Notes: a model not told the origin generated them from the letters alone. A stretch of DNA of 64,000 nt from Tolypocladium sp. Sup5 PDA-1 (GCA_000750105.3 JPHH03000009.1:62001-126000), one strand, 5' to 3'; shown: positions 29,673 through 41,079, counted from the first letter of the stretch. Numbers and translations: made by a program.

Positions 29673-32234
29673 TCAGAGATAATCTAATCCAATGCTGCCG
29701 TGTCTTGCGTTCATGTGATCATAGCAAAGCGTGCTGGAGGCGAACGTTTCCAGGCACTTCCAGCAAATGTGGATGCGGCATCCCGGGCAGGCGACGTGGT
29801 CGCACCCGTCGGTTTTCTCTATCGATGTGGCACACTTTGGGCAGTCCTTGATGTTCAACTGCGTTTTGAGTTTCCGGTTCGCCGCGTGCCTGCCAGAAGC
29901 GATGTTCTTGAAATCAGCGCAAGTCATACCCGGGTGCGAACAGTGACACGCCACGCAGGTCGACACCAGGCAATTAGGACAGGTATAACAGGCATTCAGG
30001 CCTAGGGTATCGAGCTTGGTGGCACGCAAACGGTAGATATGGTCGCAGTCGGGAGTGGGACAGTAGCGGAGGTCAGCGGGGCGCTGGCGGATATGCGAGG
30101 CAAAGGCGGCCTCGAGGATGTCCTCGAATGTAGCCGAAGAGACCAGCTCCTGGAGCTCCGGAAGCCCGAGAGTCTTCCTGCACTGGTCTGCATCGCCTAC
30201 GCAGCGGACGGCAGCTGCTGTTGACACGGCTGAGCGACAGCAGGCGCTGAAGCAGTCGGCGCAGTAGACGTGGCCGCATGTCGTCCGGACCGGTTCCTCG
30301 GCTGCGTTCCAGCACACAGAGCAATTCTCATCGCCGCTCTTGGTGGCAGCCAAGGCCTTCACCGGTGCCGGCTGCCGCCCCGAGATGATTGCCTGCACAG
30401 TCTCGTACTCGGTCTGGGATCCCGTGATGAGGATGCGCTTCGGTGAGGATATGATGTCCAAGATCGGTTTGTGGTCTGCAAGGATTGTCGAGATGGCATC
30501 GAACCCCCCGCGGCATACCCATTGGAACTCCAGTTGACTGAGTGCAATATCGTAGACTTCCGACGAGTTCCCCCGAATCAACCCTGGGAGCTGTTCCAGC
30601 GCCGTTTTGCACTTCAGCTCAGGCCCGTAGACTTTGATTTGCGACTTCTGCGCATCGCGCACGATGACCACGCCTAGATCTTGTTCCATGAGCTTGATCT
30701 TCTTACACCCGTTGCCCTTTCCTTGAGAGCCGAAGTCCAGAGAACCTCATCCCCGTCCTTTGCGACGTCGCCGGCCAGGATCGCTTCAATGGTTCGTTTA
30801 GCTTGCGCGACGGACTAGCTATTCTCGCCCTCGATTCTCAGGAACCGATATCCTCGCTCTGGTGGGTAGACGGCAAATTGCACGTGCTGCTTTGCCCAGT
30901 CCCCCTTGTGCTTGTCAAGGCGTTGCTGCAAGGCGTCGTATATTCTGGCAGCGACCTTGAATTTCGCCGATGTCACCAACTGCACGGTCAGCTTGGCCCC
31001 CTGGCTGAACGGCAGCTTCTTGCCATTCAGTGCTTCCGCTGCTTCTCTCGCATGGGATTCCTCCATGAATCGAGCCTGTGCTTTGACGCGCTTGCCTCCA
31101 GATCCACCGACTTGCCACCAGTCCAGCGGCCCGAGTTCTAGGAGCATTGAATGGACGATGGTTGTGGCACGATCGTCGTCGACGTCATAGCTTGGCTCTC
31201 CTAGCTGAATACGTCGGGCCTGTGGAACTCGGGGAGATGGCGGCATATGTCCGTGGATGTGGTCTTGCCTTGCAAGCCTGTCAACATCACCGTCCCCCGG
31301 CCAGGAGGCCTGCTGGCTTGAACTTGAACCTCACGGTCCAAGATCTTGTAAACCCCGGTAACGAACCTATCCCGCACCTGTCTGGCAGTGAGCTCGGTTT
31401 CGAACTTCAACCAGGCTACCCTCGTTGGCCTGTGCCACGAGCAATGCACTATCCGGCAGTCGACGCGGCGGAGGCCTGAACCCCGGGGCATGGAAACGGG
31501 AATAGGAATGGCATTTATGCGGCTGATATCGTCGGATAGCAGGCTCGGTGAGCTGAGCTTCCTGCATAACGCGTCGGCGAAAAGAGGGTCTTCAACTCTG
31601 ATGTCTGCACTGCGGTACTCCGGGTCTGCTTGCTGTGGTGCAACCCTCACGCTGCCTGGCTGTACGGCGACATCCAGTTTCGTCAAAAGATGGACCACGG
31701 AGGAAGGCGTACTGTTTGATGGAAGCTTCTCAAGACGAACGGCGGAGAAGTCTGTTGGCAGGGAGATGTTGGACACGACCGCACCATCTGTGAAGCGCGC
31801 CGCAGCACCAGCAATGTCACGTATCCAGTTGTCATTTGGCTGGGATTTCTTTGGTGGGCAAACGAATGGATTAGCCTGCCTGTTTCGAAGCGGACAGGAA
31901 GCTGAGGGTTGTAACCCACGTCAGGATCCAATCCCTCTTCCGCCACGGCATCGTCTACTGGTGCGTGTGCAAACAGGCAGCCATCCCCGTTTCGACAGGA
32001 TGAGCTTGCGAAGAATCGACACGGAATCTGGGGTCTCGAGTCTGCCCGACTGCGTCCAGTCTCTGGCAGGTTTGGCGCCTCCACGTCTTCCGACGGAGCG
32101 GAATGGGCATATGGGCAACTTTGGCCGCTGCGACAGATGCCCCTGGCAAAGAAACGACACGGAAGCTGGCTTCGAGAATCTTGCGGGTCTGCCTGACGCC
32201 CCACTACCCTGGCAAACTGGCCGTGCCTGTGCAT
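29673..32234 (-). pseudogene. CCCH + RRM-like + RING-IBR-RING ubiquitin ligase gene, apparently disrupted
   Basis: Read from ATG 32234: two CCCH fingers (CRFFARGICRSGQSCPYAH and CRFFASSSCRNGDGCLFAH), an intron at 31849-31919, RRM-like segments, then a complete RBR module: RING1 CSVCWNAAEEPVRTTCGHVYC, IBR, and RING2 CPKCATSIEKTDGCDHVACPGC with the catalytic Cys in DGCDH. RBR ligases pass ubiquitin through that Cys. The conserved sequence is not in one frame. A shift is needed at about 31201-31215 (PDVFS* to LGEPSYDV), an in-frame TAG sits at 30815-30817 (IEGENS*SVAQAKRTIEAIL), and another shift is needed at about 30730-30745 before KKIKLMEQDLGV. Short introns could be drawn around each lesion, but they would delete conserved sequence and lack good branch sites. 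Broken gene is the favoured reading; residual assembly errors are possible. Divergent from the tRNA synthetase at 32492. Confidence 0.6.
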
Positions 32235-32491
32235 CGTGGGATTCGGTCGCAGGGGACGTAATAAAGAGTACGGATAAGGCCTGGCGGAATGGGTTGGGCG
32301 TGGTTGGTTGGGCAGCTTGGGCAGATCCACGACGTCGGCAAGTCGGGTTAGTGAAAACGACGGGCCCACATAAGCCCGTGGGTCCGAGCCACCAAAACAC
32401 CCATGGGCTGATAAGATCAACCAATTTCTTGAAGTTCAACGATATACTGTCGCAAGACATTGCAGCTACAGCGCATCGCTGGTCTTTGGCC

Positions 32492-34683
32492 ATGGTGCCT
32501 CGTCTCGGTCGCTGCGGCGCCGCCTTGCGCAGGAGGGCTTGTGGCAGGGCAATTGTCCCAGTTATCTCGCGGCAATGCCTCTCTGCGTCCCGCGCGCGGT
32601 GGGCGAGCTCTGAAGCTTCCGAGCCGAGCCAACATCCTCGGAGGGCGGAACTCCTGGATATTTGGAACAGATGTAAGTACTGCTGTGCATGTTACCGCAC
32701 TCTCCTAACCTGATACAGACCGAAGCGACCTATCGTCCGAAACCCCGTCTGATGTCCACGTCGGCTTTCTTGGGAAGCGGCGCAACGTTGGAAAGCATCT
32801 CTCTTTCGCAGACCTCACCACACCCTCCGGCGAAGTCATTCAAATATGTTCCAATGCCGAAAGCGATGGCGCTGCCCACGAAATTTTCCGCCAAGTCCCC
32901 GCGTTTGCGCCCGTCAGCGTCCACGTACACCTCGAGCCGCCGACGAGACAAGCCCAAGATGCGCAGGACTCGGGCAGCTCGAAACGAACAGTCTACCTGC
33001 GCGACATCCGACCGCTCAACAGCGTCCCCAAGGAACTCATAGTCACGTCCGACGTCCAGTTCCCGCAGACGAAGCGACACCTCCAACTGCGCTTCCACCC
33101 TGAGCTGCAGGCTCGGCTCAGGTTCCGGTCGTGGCTGAAGGGCGTGTTGAACCAAGGCCTGCTCGACAAGGGCTTCACCGACATCGAGACGCCGACGCTG
33201 TTCAAGTCGACACCTGAAGGGGCGAGGGAGTTTCTGGTTCCCACTCGGCAACGGGGCACGGCGTATGCGCTGAGCCAGAGCCCGCAGCAGTACAAGCAGG
33301 TTCTCATGGCCAGCGGGATTGCGCGATACATGCAATGGGCGCGGTGCTATCGCGATGAGGACCTCCGTGCGGATCGGCAACCGGAGTTTTCGCAGGTATG
33401 CAGCTCAGCTCCTCGCACTTTGAGACTTACTGACAATTACCTCCCAGCTCGACATGGAATGGGCTTTTGCAGGCGCGGCAAAGGTCAAGCAAGATGTCAA
33501 CGACATTATACTGAAAGCACTCTCTGCGCTTCGGCCGTCGCAGACCTACAAAGATGTTCGCGGGGAGAGAATTCCCATTGTGGCGGATATCCCCACAGAC
33601 TCTGTGACCAACGGCGAGAAAGACGCACACCAATTCACGACCATTACGTTCGCAGACAGCATTGCTGCATATGGAATAGACAAGCCCGACTTGCGAATAC
33701 CAAACAGAATCCATGCCATTGGAGACATCGAGCCAATTCGGAACTTTGTCGGCATGATCACACACCTACCTGATCCCCTGGTCGAGGCGTTTACCTTTCC
33801 GTTGAAAGAATGCTCGCCGGCCGAGGCTCGCAAGTTTGTCACAAAATTCATGGATAGTCTGCCGTCATCACTGAGCGAGAACCCCGACGGCAAGCCCCAG
33901 ATTTTGATACATGACTCGAGCCAGCCCTTGGGCGGCTTCTCCTCGCTTGGCTTCGAGTACCAAAACGTCCTTGGCCTGGTATCGGGCGGCAAGGAGATGA
34001 ACGATGGAGATGTCGTGGTTTTCCAAGCTCGGGAGAAGCCTGCTGGGCAATATTGCCTTGGCTCCACGAAACTGGGCGAGCTGAGGAACGCACTTTGGAA
34101 AACACTCGTCGAAGAAGGATACATGGAGAAGCCTCAACTTGGAGAACCGGGCTCCCTCCAGTTTGTGTGGGTGACGGAGTTTCCCATGTTCAAGCCCGTC
34201 GAAGAGGGTGAGCCTGGTCAGGGCGGAGCAGCTGGGATATCCGCCTCCCACCACCCCTTCACGGCGCCTCTATCCCACAAGGATCTCGAACTCCTCTTCA
34301 CCGACCCCCTGCAAGCCAAGAGCGCCGCCTACGACCTCGTGCTCAACGGCATCGAAATCGGCGGCGGCAGCGAACGTAACCACATCGGCGAGATCCAGGC
34401 CTTCATCATGCGCGACGTGCTCAAGATGACGGAGCAGAGGATCAAGGACTTTTCCCACCTCTTCGAGGCACTGCGCTCCGGCTGCCCTCCGCATGCGGGC
34501 TTTGCGCTGGGGTTCGACCGCATGGTGGCGCTCATGACGGATACGCCGACTGTGCGGGACGTCATGGCGTTTCCCAAGACGATGAAGGGGGAGGATCCGT
34601 TTGTGCAGTCGCCGAGTAAGCTGAGCGATGAGCAGCTGGCGCCGTATGGGCTGCAGCTTCGATCAAAGGCGAACAAGGCCTGA
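32492..34683 (+). CDS. MSD1: Mitochondrial aspartyl-tRNA synthetase
   Basis: Exons 32492-32672, 32719-33395, 33448-34683; 697 residues. The N-terminus is Arg/Ala-rich without acidic residues (MVPRLGRCGAALRRRACGRA), fitting a mitochondrial presequence. The OB-fold anticodon-binding part starts at SDVHVGFLGKRRNVGKHLSF. Class II motifs: motif 1 FTDIETPTLFKSTPEGAREF, motif 2 YRDEDLRADRQPEF-SQLDME (split by intron 2), motif 3 GFALGFDRMVALMTD followed by VRDVMAFPKTMKGEDPFVQS. It charges mitochondrial tRNA-Asp. Bacterial-type AspRS organisation is clear. Shares a 257-bp divergent promoter with the broken RBR gene. Confidence 0.92.
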
Positions 34684-35214
34684 ATGAATACCCCTCAGTG
34701 TTTCTGATACATGTCAAGCCATGCAGTTGGTATATGTAGAATTGCTGTAAAATATTGTACTATAGACTCATAGACTACGAATTGTACGACCACGATGTGG
34801 GTTCTGAGAAGGACCAATTCTCCTCAAACTGCCGTGGCATTTAGGGCCAAGTTCTTCTAATTTTTTGTCGGACAAGGCACATAGCATCTGAGCCTTTCAT
34901 ATGTGCATTGAGAATGATTGTAAAAAAAAATTGGATAATGCTGAATTGCTTTCGTCACAGGATTATTTCTTCTTCTCACTTACTCTGTACATACGTCGAT
35001 CACGTTGGTTGTTGGTTGACCTGCAAATGGGGTAGAGATGTTGGTGGCGCTAACAACCGCCCACCCCACCACAACCACCACCTCCCCCTCTCACCGCCAA
35101 AAATTTCAGAATTCTGCCATCTCCAATTACAGCTCTCGAAACATCACAGCACCTACGACCGTTACCCTCTGTCCAATACGCGCCAGACAGACAGCCTCTC
35201 AGAGCCACATCAAG
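34684..35214. other. Intergenic region, tRNA synthetase to UTP11
   Basis: AT-rich, with an A-run at about 34922-34930. Contains the 3' flank of the synthetase and the UTP11 promoter. No gene seen. Confidence 0.5.
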
Positions 35215-36077
35215 ATGTCTTCTATGCGAAACGCCGTCGCACGGCGGCCGCACCGCGAGCGAGCGCAGCCCCTCGAGCGCCGCCGACTCGGTCTCCTCGA
35301 AAAGCACAAGGTTCGTCGCCAGGTCAGCCGCGCAGCCGCAGCGCACGTCGCTAACAGCCGCAGGATTATTCGCTCCGTGCCAAGGACTACAACAAGAAGC
35401 AGAAGCAACTCAAGGCGCTGCGAAGCAAGGCCGCCGAGCGAAACGATGATGAATTCTACTTTGGGATGATGTCCCGCAAGGGGCCTGGGCTGAAGATGAA
35501 GAACGGACGGAGCTGGAACGGAACCGTCGAAGGCGATCGCGGAAACACGGCGTTGGATGTCGATACCGTCCGGCTGCTAAAGACGCAAGACCTGGGATAC
35601 GTGCGGACGATGAAGCAAGTGTTGTCCAAGGAGGTCACGCGGCTGGAGGAGCAGTTGGTTTTGACCCGGGGGCTGGACCGGTTGGACGAGGATGATGCGG
35701 AGGACAACGACGACGACGATGAAGACGACAATATGCCCATGCCGACCAAGCCGAAAGCACCCCGGAAGATTGTCTTTATGGACGACGAAGAGGAGAGGAT
35801 GGACGCCATGCAAGATGCGATGGAGGAAGACGACGACGATGACGACGAGCCGTTTGAGGGATTCAAGGACGACGCTGCCGAGAGCGAAAAGTTTCAAAGG
35901 GAAAGATCATTGCGGAGAGTTAAGCGGCAGCTCGATAATTCTCGCCAGAAGCTCAAGACGCTGACGAATGCCGAGAACGCACTGGACATTCAGCGTGCCA
36001 AGATGGCAAAGACGGCGACGTCGGGTGGGATGACGAGGAAAGGAAAGAAGATTATGGTCCGCTCACGGAAGCGATAA
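35215..36077 (+). CDS. UTP11: U3 snoRNP/SSU processome protein Utp11
   Basis: Exons 35215-35310 and 35364-36077; 269 residues. The N-terminus MSSMRNAVARRPHRERAQP...GLLEKHK-DYSLRAKDYNKKQ and RSKAAERNDDEFYFGMMSRK are diagnostic of Utp11. LKTQDLGYVRTMKQVLSKEV follows. The middle has two acidic runs, and the C-terminus is basic (TRKGKKIMVRSRKR). It acts in the nucleolus in 18S rRNA maturation. A second in-frame Met lies three codons downstream. Confidence 0.92.
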
Positions 36078-36299
36078 ACGCCCGGGGCGCGTCGAGTTTG
36101 CTGGCGTTGGTACCACTTGCATGGGCATCGGAGTTGTGTTTAATTGACCACTTTCACCCACTTTCACCGTCCCTGGACAGTTGTGTTTCTCATACTGCTA
36201 AACTCATGATCGGATCTACAGGTAAAGGAAACATCACGATTGGACCCAGATGCGCTCGAATCATGTCTGTCTTGGATGTCGTCTACTCGTGTCGATGCA

Positions 36300-38159
36300 T
36301 TAATATTTGGACCCCACGCATTTATACAGCAACTTGAAAACGCCCGACACGCACTTGAACGCGATCGTCAGCACCCACACGATGCACTTGAACAGCCCCT
36401 TGGCCAGCTTGACCACCACGCGTATCAGGAACGGCAGCTTGTCCTCGGCCGCCTCGCGGCTCCTGCTGCCCTTACGCAGGCTGTCGTCCTGGCTCTCGAC
36501 GTCAATCTCGAACTCCTCCATCTTGCGCCGCCGCTGCTGCTTACGGTCCTCGCGCCGCACGCTCAGCTTGCTGAGGCGCCCGGAGTCGCGCCTCCCGGCG
36601 GCGAGCACGGCGGGCGGCGGCGGCGGCGGCTCAAAGGTCTCGAGCGGCGTAGGCGAGTTGCGGTCGTCGGCGGCGGCGACGAGCAGCAGGGCCGTGATGG
36701 CGACGTCGATGATGTAAAAGGACTCGATCTTGGAGGCGATACCCGTGTCGACCTCGATCCAGCCCCCGCCGGTGCCGTCCCGTGTCAGCTTGGCGAGGTG
36801 CTGCGGCGACTCGTGGTGCTCGAGCGTGTACTCGGTGCGCGAGTAGGCCGGCGAGCGCTCGACGGTGACGCAGAAGGGCGTCGCCAGCGCCTGGTGGACG
36901 AGAAAGTGCGTCGCCGTGTCCTCGTCCCAGACGAGGCGCGCGCACTCCCTCTCCGCCATCGCGACCGCGGCGGGGTCGTCGGCCTTTTCCAGGGCCATGC
37001 GGGTGGCGGGCGCGGGCATGAGCAGCGCGACGAGGCCGTCGTTGGGCGGGTGCCTGCGTGACTCCTCCTCGAGCGTCGTCGTGAGGGCCTCGTGCCAGTT
37101 CTTGGTGTCCGAGGTCCGGCTGCCGCTACTGCTGCTGGGCGAGGAGCTGGCGTCGGGCTTGGGGGCCTTGTACGGCTTGCCGGGGTCGTGCCGTGTCAGC
37201 GTGACGTAGGCGGAGGCGGACGTGGGATCCAGGCGGAGGTTGTAGAAGGGCTGTGAGGAGGCGGACGAGAGGGTGTACACGGGGGCGTCTTTGCCCTGCG
37301 CCAGCTTGAGGCAGTAGACGCGGCCCTCGGACGAGGACGCCCTCCAGCCGTTGGCGATTCTCCAGAGGTGCTTGAGCTGCTCCGTCGTGCACGCCGGGGG
37401 CACGACGGGCGGCTCGACGGGCTGTTGCCGGGCAGGCCATGTGCTCCCGGGGGCTGCCCTCCCAACGCTCCGGACGGGGCTCCGCACGCGCGGGCTCCGC
37501 GTCTCCGGCTCCGTCGGCTCCTCGTAGTACGACTGCCGGCTGATGACGGCACGCGGGATCCGGGACGGGCTCATCTGCGTCGGGGCGTACTGCTGCTGGT
37601 CCAGGGGCAGCTCCGGGTTGTACGTCGGGAAGATGGACCGCAACGTCGTCTGGGCCCGGGGCTCCGCAGCCGACGGCCCGTCGTCTCGGAGGGGCAGCTT
37701 GGCGATGGAGCTCCGCGAGCGGCTGCTGTTGCTGCGCACGAGGGTGTTGGCCTGCGAGAAGCTGGTGTCCGTCCTGCCGGGCACGTCGGCCGCCTGCCGG
37801 GGCTGCTGGACCGGCACCGGGCCGGCTGCGGCGGTGGTGCCATCCAGTGGCCAGTTGCTGTTGTTGTTGTTGCTATTCGAAGGGGGATCTCTGCGCGGCG
37901 GTTCCAGCTCAAAGGACGTGTATACGCGCTGCTGCTGCGGCACCGGCCTGCTGTTCCGCGGTGGCGTGATGTGCAGGGAGGGACGCTCGCGCGGCCTGTC
38001 CGGCGTGTCGGCGCGTGCTGTCTCTTGTGGTGTCGGCGCCCTGCGCTCCTGGGATTCGGAGCGGCGGCCGCGCTGGGGGGGTATCGAGCCGGTGCGTGGT
38101 GGTTTGGAGGAGTTGGGGCTGGGGAAGAGGGAGAAGCCGCCCTGTTGTTGCGGCGACAT
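36300..38159 (-). CDS. Conserved proline-rich hypothetical protein
   Basis: Single-exon ORF, 619 residues from ATG 38159 (MSPQQQGGFSLFPSPNSSKP). Residues 1-270 are disordered and rich in Pro, Ser, Arg and Gln. The central region QLKHLWRIANGWRASSSEGR, VYCLKLAQGKDAPVYTLS and NLRLDPTSASAYVTLTRHDP is ordered and conserved as I remember among sordariomycetes, where it often carries an unhelpful methyltransferase-like label; I see no methyltransferase motif. A hydrophobic segment SFYIIDVAITALLLVAAADD and an amphipathic C-terminal part (VKLAKGLFKCIVWVLTIAFKC) could associate with membrane. The Tc1 element lies 265 bp upstream of the start. Confidence 0.75.
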   Translation of the reverse strand: MSPQQQGGFSLFPSPNSSKPPRTGSIPPQRGRRSESQERRAPTPQETARADTPDRPRERPSLHITPPRNSRPVPQQQRVYTSFELEPPRRDPPSNSNNNNSNWPLDGTTAAAGPVPVQQPRQAADVPGRTDTSFSQANTLVRSNSSRSRSSIAKLPLRDDGPSAAEPRAQTTLRSIFPTYNPELPLDQQQYAPTQMSPSRIPRAVISRQSYYEEPTEPETRSPRVRSPVRSVGRAAPGSTWPARQQPVEPPVVPPACTTEQLKHLWRIANGWRASSSEGRVYCLKLAQGKDAPVYTLSSASSQPFYNLRLDPTSASAYVTLTRHDPGKPYKAPKPDASSSPSSSSGSRTSDTKNWHEALTTTLEEESRRHPPNDGLVALLMPAPATRMALEKADDPAAVAMAERECARLVWDEDTATHFLVHQALATPFCVTVERSPAYSRTEYTLEHHESPQHLAKLTRDGTGGGWIEVDTGIASKIESFYIIDVAITALLLVAAADDRNSPTPLETFEPPPPPPAVLAAGRRDSGRLSKLSVRREDRKQQRRRKMEEFEIDVESQDDSLRKGSRSREAAEDKLPFLIRVVVKLAKGLFKCIVWVLTIAFKCVSGVFKLLYKCVGSKY

Positions 38160-38424
38160 GCTGGCTGCGATGGAGCTGCGCTCTTGTCGAAAGAGGCAGG
38201 CAGTCGGGCCAATGGCAACGTTGTGAGGAACCAACACAGTCCGGGTATCAAGTTGAAAGGGAAAAGGAAAGATGCTACCGCTTCATGGTGTCGCTCGCAC
38301 AGCCCGCGGATGTGATGACCTGCACTCTGGGTACGGGCATGCAGCAGCGGGACGTCAACGACGAGAAGAGGGGAGACGGGAACGCGGTCCACGGCTGGTG
38401 ACACGGGATACACACTCTTACATA

Positions 38425-38453
38425 CGGAGGTCGCTTTCAAAATAGTTGTCCAG
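38425..38453 (+). repeat. Left terminal inverted repeat of the Tc1 element
   Basis: 29 bp beginning CGGAGGTCGC and ending GTTGTCCAG, exact reverse complement of 39938-39966; preceded by TA. Confidence 0.95.
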
Positions 38454-38467
38454 CGCTGAAACTACCG

Positions 38468-39784
38468 CTAAGCTATATTAGGAACGCCCCCACCTAATTT
38501 AGCAGGGGTTAGTCCCCTGCCTTCCTTGTACTCGTTTCCTCCCTCAAGCTCCATTATCATTTGTACATGCCTTAGGATTCTCTCAATCCAAGCTTGGATA
38601 CGGTCTTGCGGCAGCTCTTTCCATGCGGCGTTCCAAGCCGTAATAGCTTCTTGCCGGTTCTTCGGGGCCCCCTTGCTCGTAGTGCGTCTCTTCATCCAAG
38701 GCCAGGCTGGCTCAATTGCGTTGAGATCGGGAGAGTTGCCGCACCAAAGGAGTCGTTGGATTTGATGAAGGTCATAGACCTGCTGCTGGATGTAATGACT
38801 GTGTGCCGGAGCCTTGTCTTCTTGAACGAGCGTGCCCGGCCGGTCCGTTGCGCATTCCTTCGCAAAAGGGAAGAGCTTCGGGATAAGGATCTTCTTCTGG
38901 TACTGATACCAATCGATCCCTGACCCCTTGCGGCGTGTGAGCTTGCCGTTTTTTGAATTCCATCGCCACGAGGGTTTCTTTCCAGGAAGTTGGCGTAGGT
39001 TCAATCGTCTCATCGAATTCTCAAGCTCCCATTTCTCCTTTGCGGCAGACTCGAGCTCTTCGTTCATCTTCTCGATCGTTTCCGTAGCGGCTTTCTTCTC
39101 TTGCGCAGTCTCCGGAGACCAGCAATGCGCAGGGCCCTTCCGATCATAGGAAAAGCAACCCCAGAACATAAATTCAGAAGAGCCTTTCCATCGCTCACGA
39201 ATGCAGCTCTTTACGAACGCCTCGTCGCTCTTCCGCCAAACGCGATAGCTGCCTCTGCGATGGAGTAAGACGACGGAGGTCTCGTCAGACCAAATAACAT
39301 TCTTCCAATCCTCAAGGGTCCAGTCCTTACGCTCAAGGCACCAGCGTAGACGATCCGTTCTCATCTTCTTCGATAATCTAGGCTTCCTCGTCGGCTTCGT
39401 CTTATTATACCCGAGCTTTTTCATAACCCGCCACACCGTAACAGAGGAAACGGGAATCCCCTCAGCACTAAGCTCCCCAGAGATATCAGCGCACGTCTTT
39501 TCTCTCCCATACCTATCGCGGCGGACCTTGCTCACGATCTTCTCTTGCATTTCTTTCGTTTGCTTCGACGGGCGCCCGGGGCGAGGTTCATCCTTAACAA
39601 AGTCATCCTTGATATTCACGGGCCGGCAGCTTGGATCGAATCCACGCTTAAGTGCCCTAGCATAGATACGGTTGACCTGACGGATAGAGACCCCCGAGAT
39701 AGAGGCAGCCTCAGTAGTACTCGTGCCGCAACACTTTAGCCCAAGCACAAAGGCCCTCGTTGCGATATCTTGAGTTGGGGCCAT
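38468..39784 (-). CDS. Tc1/mariner transposase, DD34E
   Basis: 438 residues from ATG 39784 (GCCATGGCC), single exon, no breaks. N-terminal helix-turn-helix region (TTEAASISGVSIRQVNRIYA), GRP-box-like PRPGRPSKQ, second HTH and the winged-helix-like VSSVTVWRVMKKLGY. Catalytic residues: first Asp in VIWSDETS, second Asp in QEDKAPAHSH, Glu in SPDLNAIEPAW with 34 residues between the last two. A charged insert (about residues 220-275, EKKAATETIEKMNEELESAA) separates the first and second Asp, longer than in animal Tc1. The protein should act in the nucleus on the 29-bp repeats. Confidence 0.93.
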   Translation of the reverse strand: MAPTQDIATRAFVLGLKCCGTSTTEAASISGVSIRQVNRIYARALKRGFDPSCRPVNIKDDFVKDEPRPGRPSKQTKEMQEKIVSKVRRDRYGREKTCADISGELSAEGIPVSSVTVWRVMKKLGYNKTKPTRKPRLSKKMRTDRLRWCLERKDWTLEDWKNVIWSDETSVVLLHRRGSYRVWRKSDEAFVKSCIRERWKGSSEFMFWGCFSYDRKGPAHCWSPETAQEKKAATETIEKMNEELESAAKEKWELENSMRRLNLRQLPGKKPSWRWNSKNGKLTRRKGSGIDWYQYQKKILIPKLFPFAKECATDRPGTLVQEDKAPAHSHYIQQQVYDLHQIQRLLWCGNSPDLNAIEPAWPWMKRRTTSKGAPKNRQEAITAWNAAWKELPQDRIQAWIERILRHVQMIMELEGGNEYKEGRGLTPAKLGGGVPNIA

Positions 39785-39937
39785 GGCGATTGGGAACAAG
39801 ATGCGTGGTTTACACGAATGAGGAGGGGAAAGTTACCTTACAAAATATGTGCGGTGGTTCCTAGCACGATTCACCGCCCTTACGTGCAGGGATTCAATCA
39901 ATTGAACAGGGATTCGAGCAGGGATTTGCCCCCCTGT

Positions 39938-39966
39938 CTGGACAACTATTTTGAAAGCGACCTCCG
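39938..39966 (-). repeat. Right terminal inverted repeat of the Tc1 element
   Basis: 29 bp, exact inverse of the left repeat; followed by TA. Confidence 0.95.
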
Positions 39967-39968
39967 TA

Positions 39969-41079
39969 GACACTGCACAACTCGAGAAGCAGACTAGCGA
40001 TACCGAAACGAAAGTGACCGCTTCGGCGTCTCCCCAATCGCCGTCTCATGCGGGCCTGTCCATGGCAGCAGCCAACCCTCGCCGGCGCTTCATCAACGCA
40101 CCATCCATCGAGTGGTTGGTACGGCGGGAAAGCGGAAGTAAGGTAGGTAACGGTCCGTAGAGCGTCTGCTGAAAATAGAAGCGCAACGGCGGCCGGGCCA
40201 ATGGGCGTGCGCATCACACTGCAGCATGGCGGTTTTTAAGCGCCGGGGGTTGCGGCGCGTGGGACGTTATTGGCGGAGGGGGGATGTTGGACGGGCATGG
40301 GAGGGCGCGTATGGTGTGTCGGAGAGGGGGTTGGATTGGATATGCTTGGCCGGTGGGTTGGGGGTTGTTTGTGCCAGTACGGACTACGGACCATCCGCAT
40401 GGTCCATGTCATTCATGTTCGTGGTTGCTGGATCAAGCTCGAGGCTCAAGAGTTGTGACATGTTCGAGGGCGGCTTCGACACACGCCTTGATGAGAGTTG
40501 GGAGTATCGGGATACGACTGTTGCACTTTGTTGGTGAATGATGCATTGATAAAACGACAAGCTCCTTTAATTTCTGTCATTAAATTTACCGCCTGTATTT
40601 ATATTAAAATGCGCCAGTCCTGGCCCATCTCAAACCACGATCTTGCGCCCATCTCCACAGCCCTAAAATACCATGCATACAACGGGTTACAACCCACGCG
40701 CCCACAGAGCTCATCCCTGCCACCCGCGTTACGTGCCATGCTTTCTCTCGCGGGTATGTATATAAACTGCTGCCCATGCCCTCGCTGATTGGGCGGTTAC
40801 TTGCTGTTCGGTCGCGGACGTGGTAGGCCTACGTCCCAGCCAACGGCGGCGGCGGGCAGATGCGGGCGAGCTTGGCGCTCGTGGCTTGCTGGTTTTATTC
40901 TGGGCTGGCTGCATGTCGGGCCGGAGCAGGCGGAGTACCAAGAAAGAGTGTGCTGCGTTTGGGTTGTTTTGGGAAGCTTTGTCTGCAAGTCCGCGGCGTC
41001 TTGCTGGATTACCAAACTCGATATCCAGGATCCAGCGCTGCAGGCACGCCATCGAGCTGCCAGAGCCAGTTTCGACTCC
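39969..41079. other. Gene-poor stretch right of the transposon
   Basis: Several short open frames on both strands, none with recognisable motifs. A G-rich block (about 40245-40375) and an AT-rich block (40560-40610) are visible. Probably decayed sequence. Confidence 0.45.

Larger units (their letters stand above)
38425..39966 (-). mobile_element. Intact Tc1/mariner-type DNA transposon (1542 bp)
   Basis: Bounded by 29-bp perfect terminal inverted repeats (38425-38453 and 39938-39966, outer ends CGGAGGTCGC) and flanked by TA on both sides (38423-38424 and 39967-39968), the Tc1/mariner target duplication. It holds one uninterrupted transposase gene on the minus strand. Inserted between the proline-rich gene and the gene-poor stretch. 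Perfect repeats and an open transposase suggest a recent arrival with little point mutation. Confidence 0.93.

Noticed and set aside
30815..31310. Introns (for example 31310-31240 or 30886-30818) rescuing the RBR gene
   Set aside because: Possible by GT-AG and frame, but they remove conserved sequence and have weak donors and branch sites; kept only as an alternative.
36240..38315. + strand ORFs opposite the proline-rich gene
   Set aside because: Biased antisense translations with no domain; the minus-strand 619-residue frame is uninterrupted and compositionally sensible.
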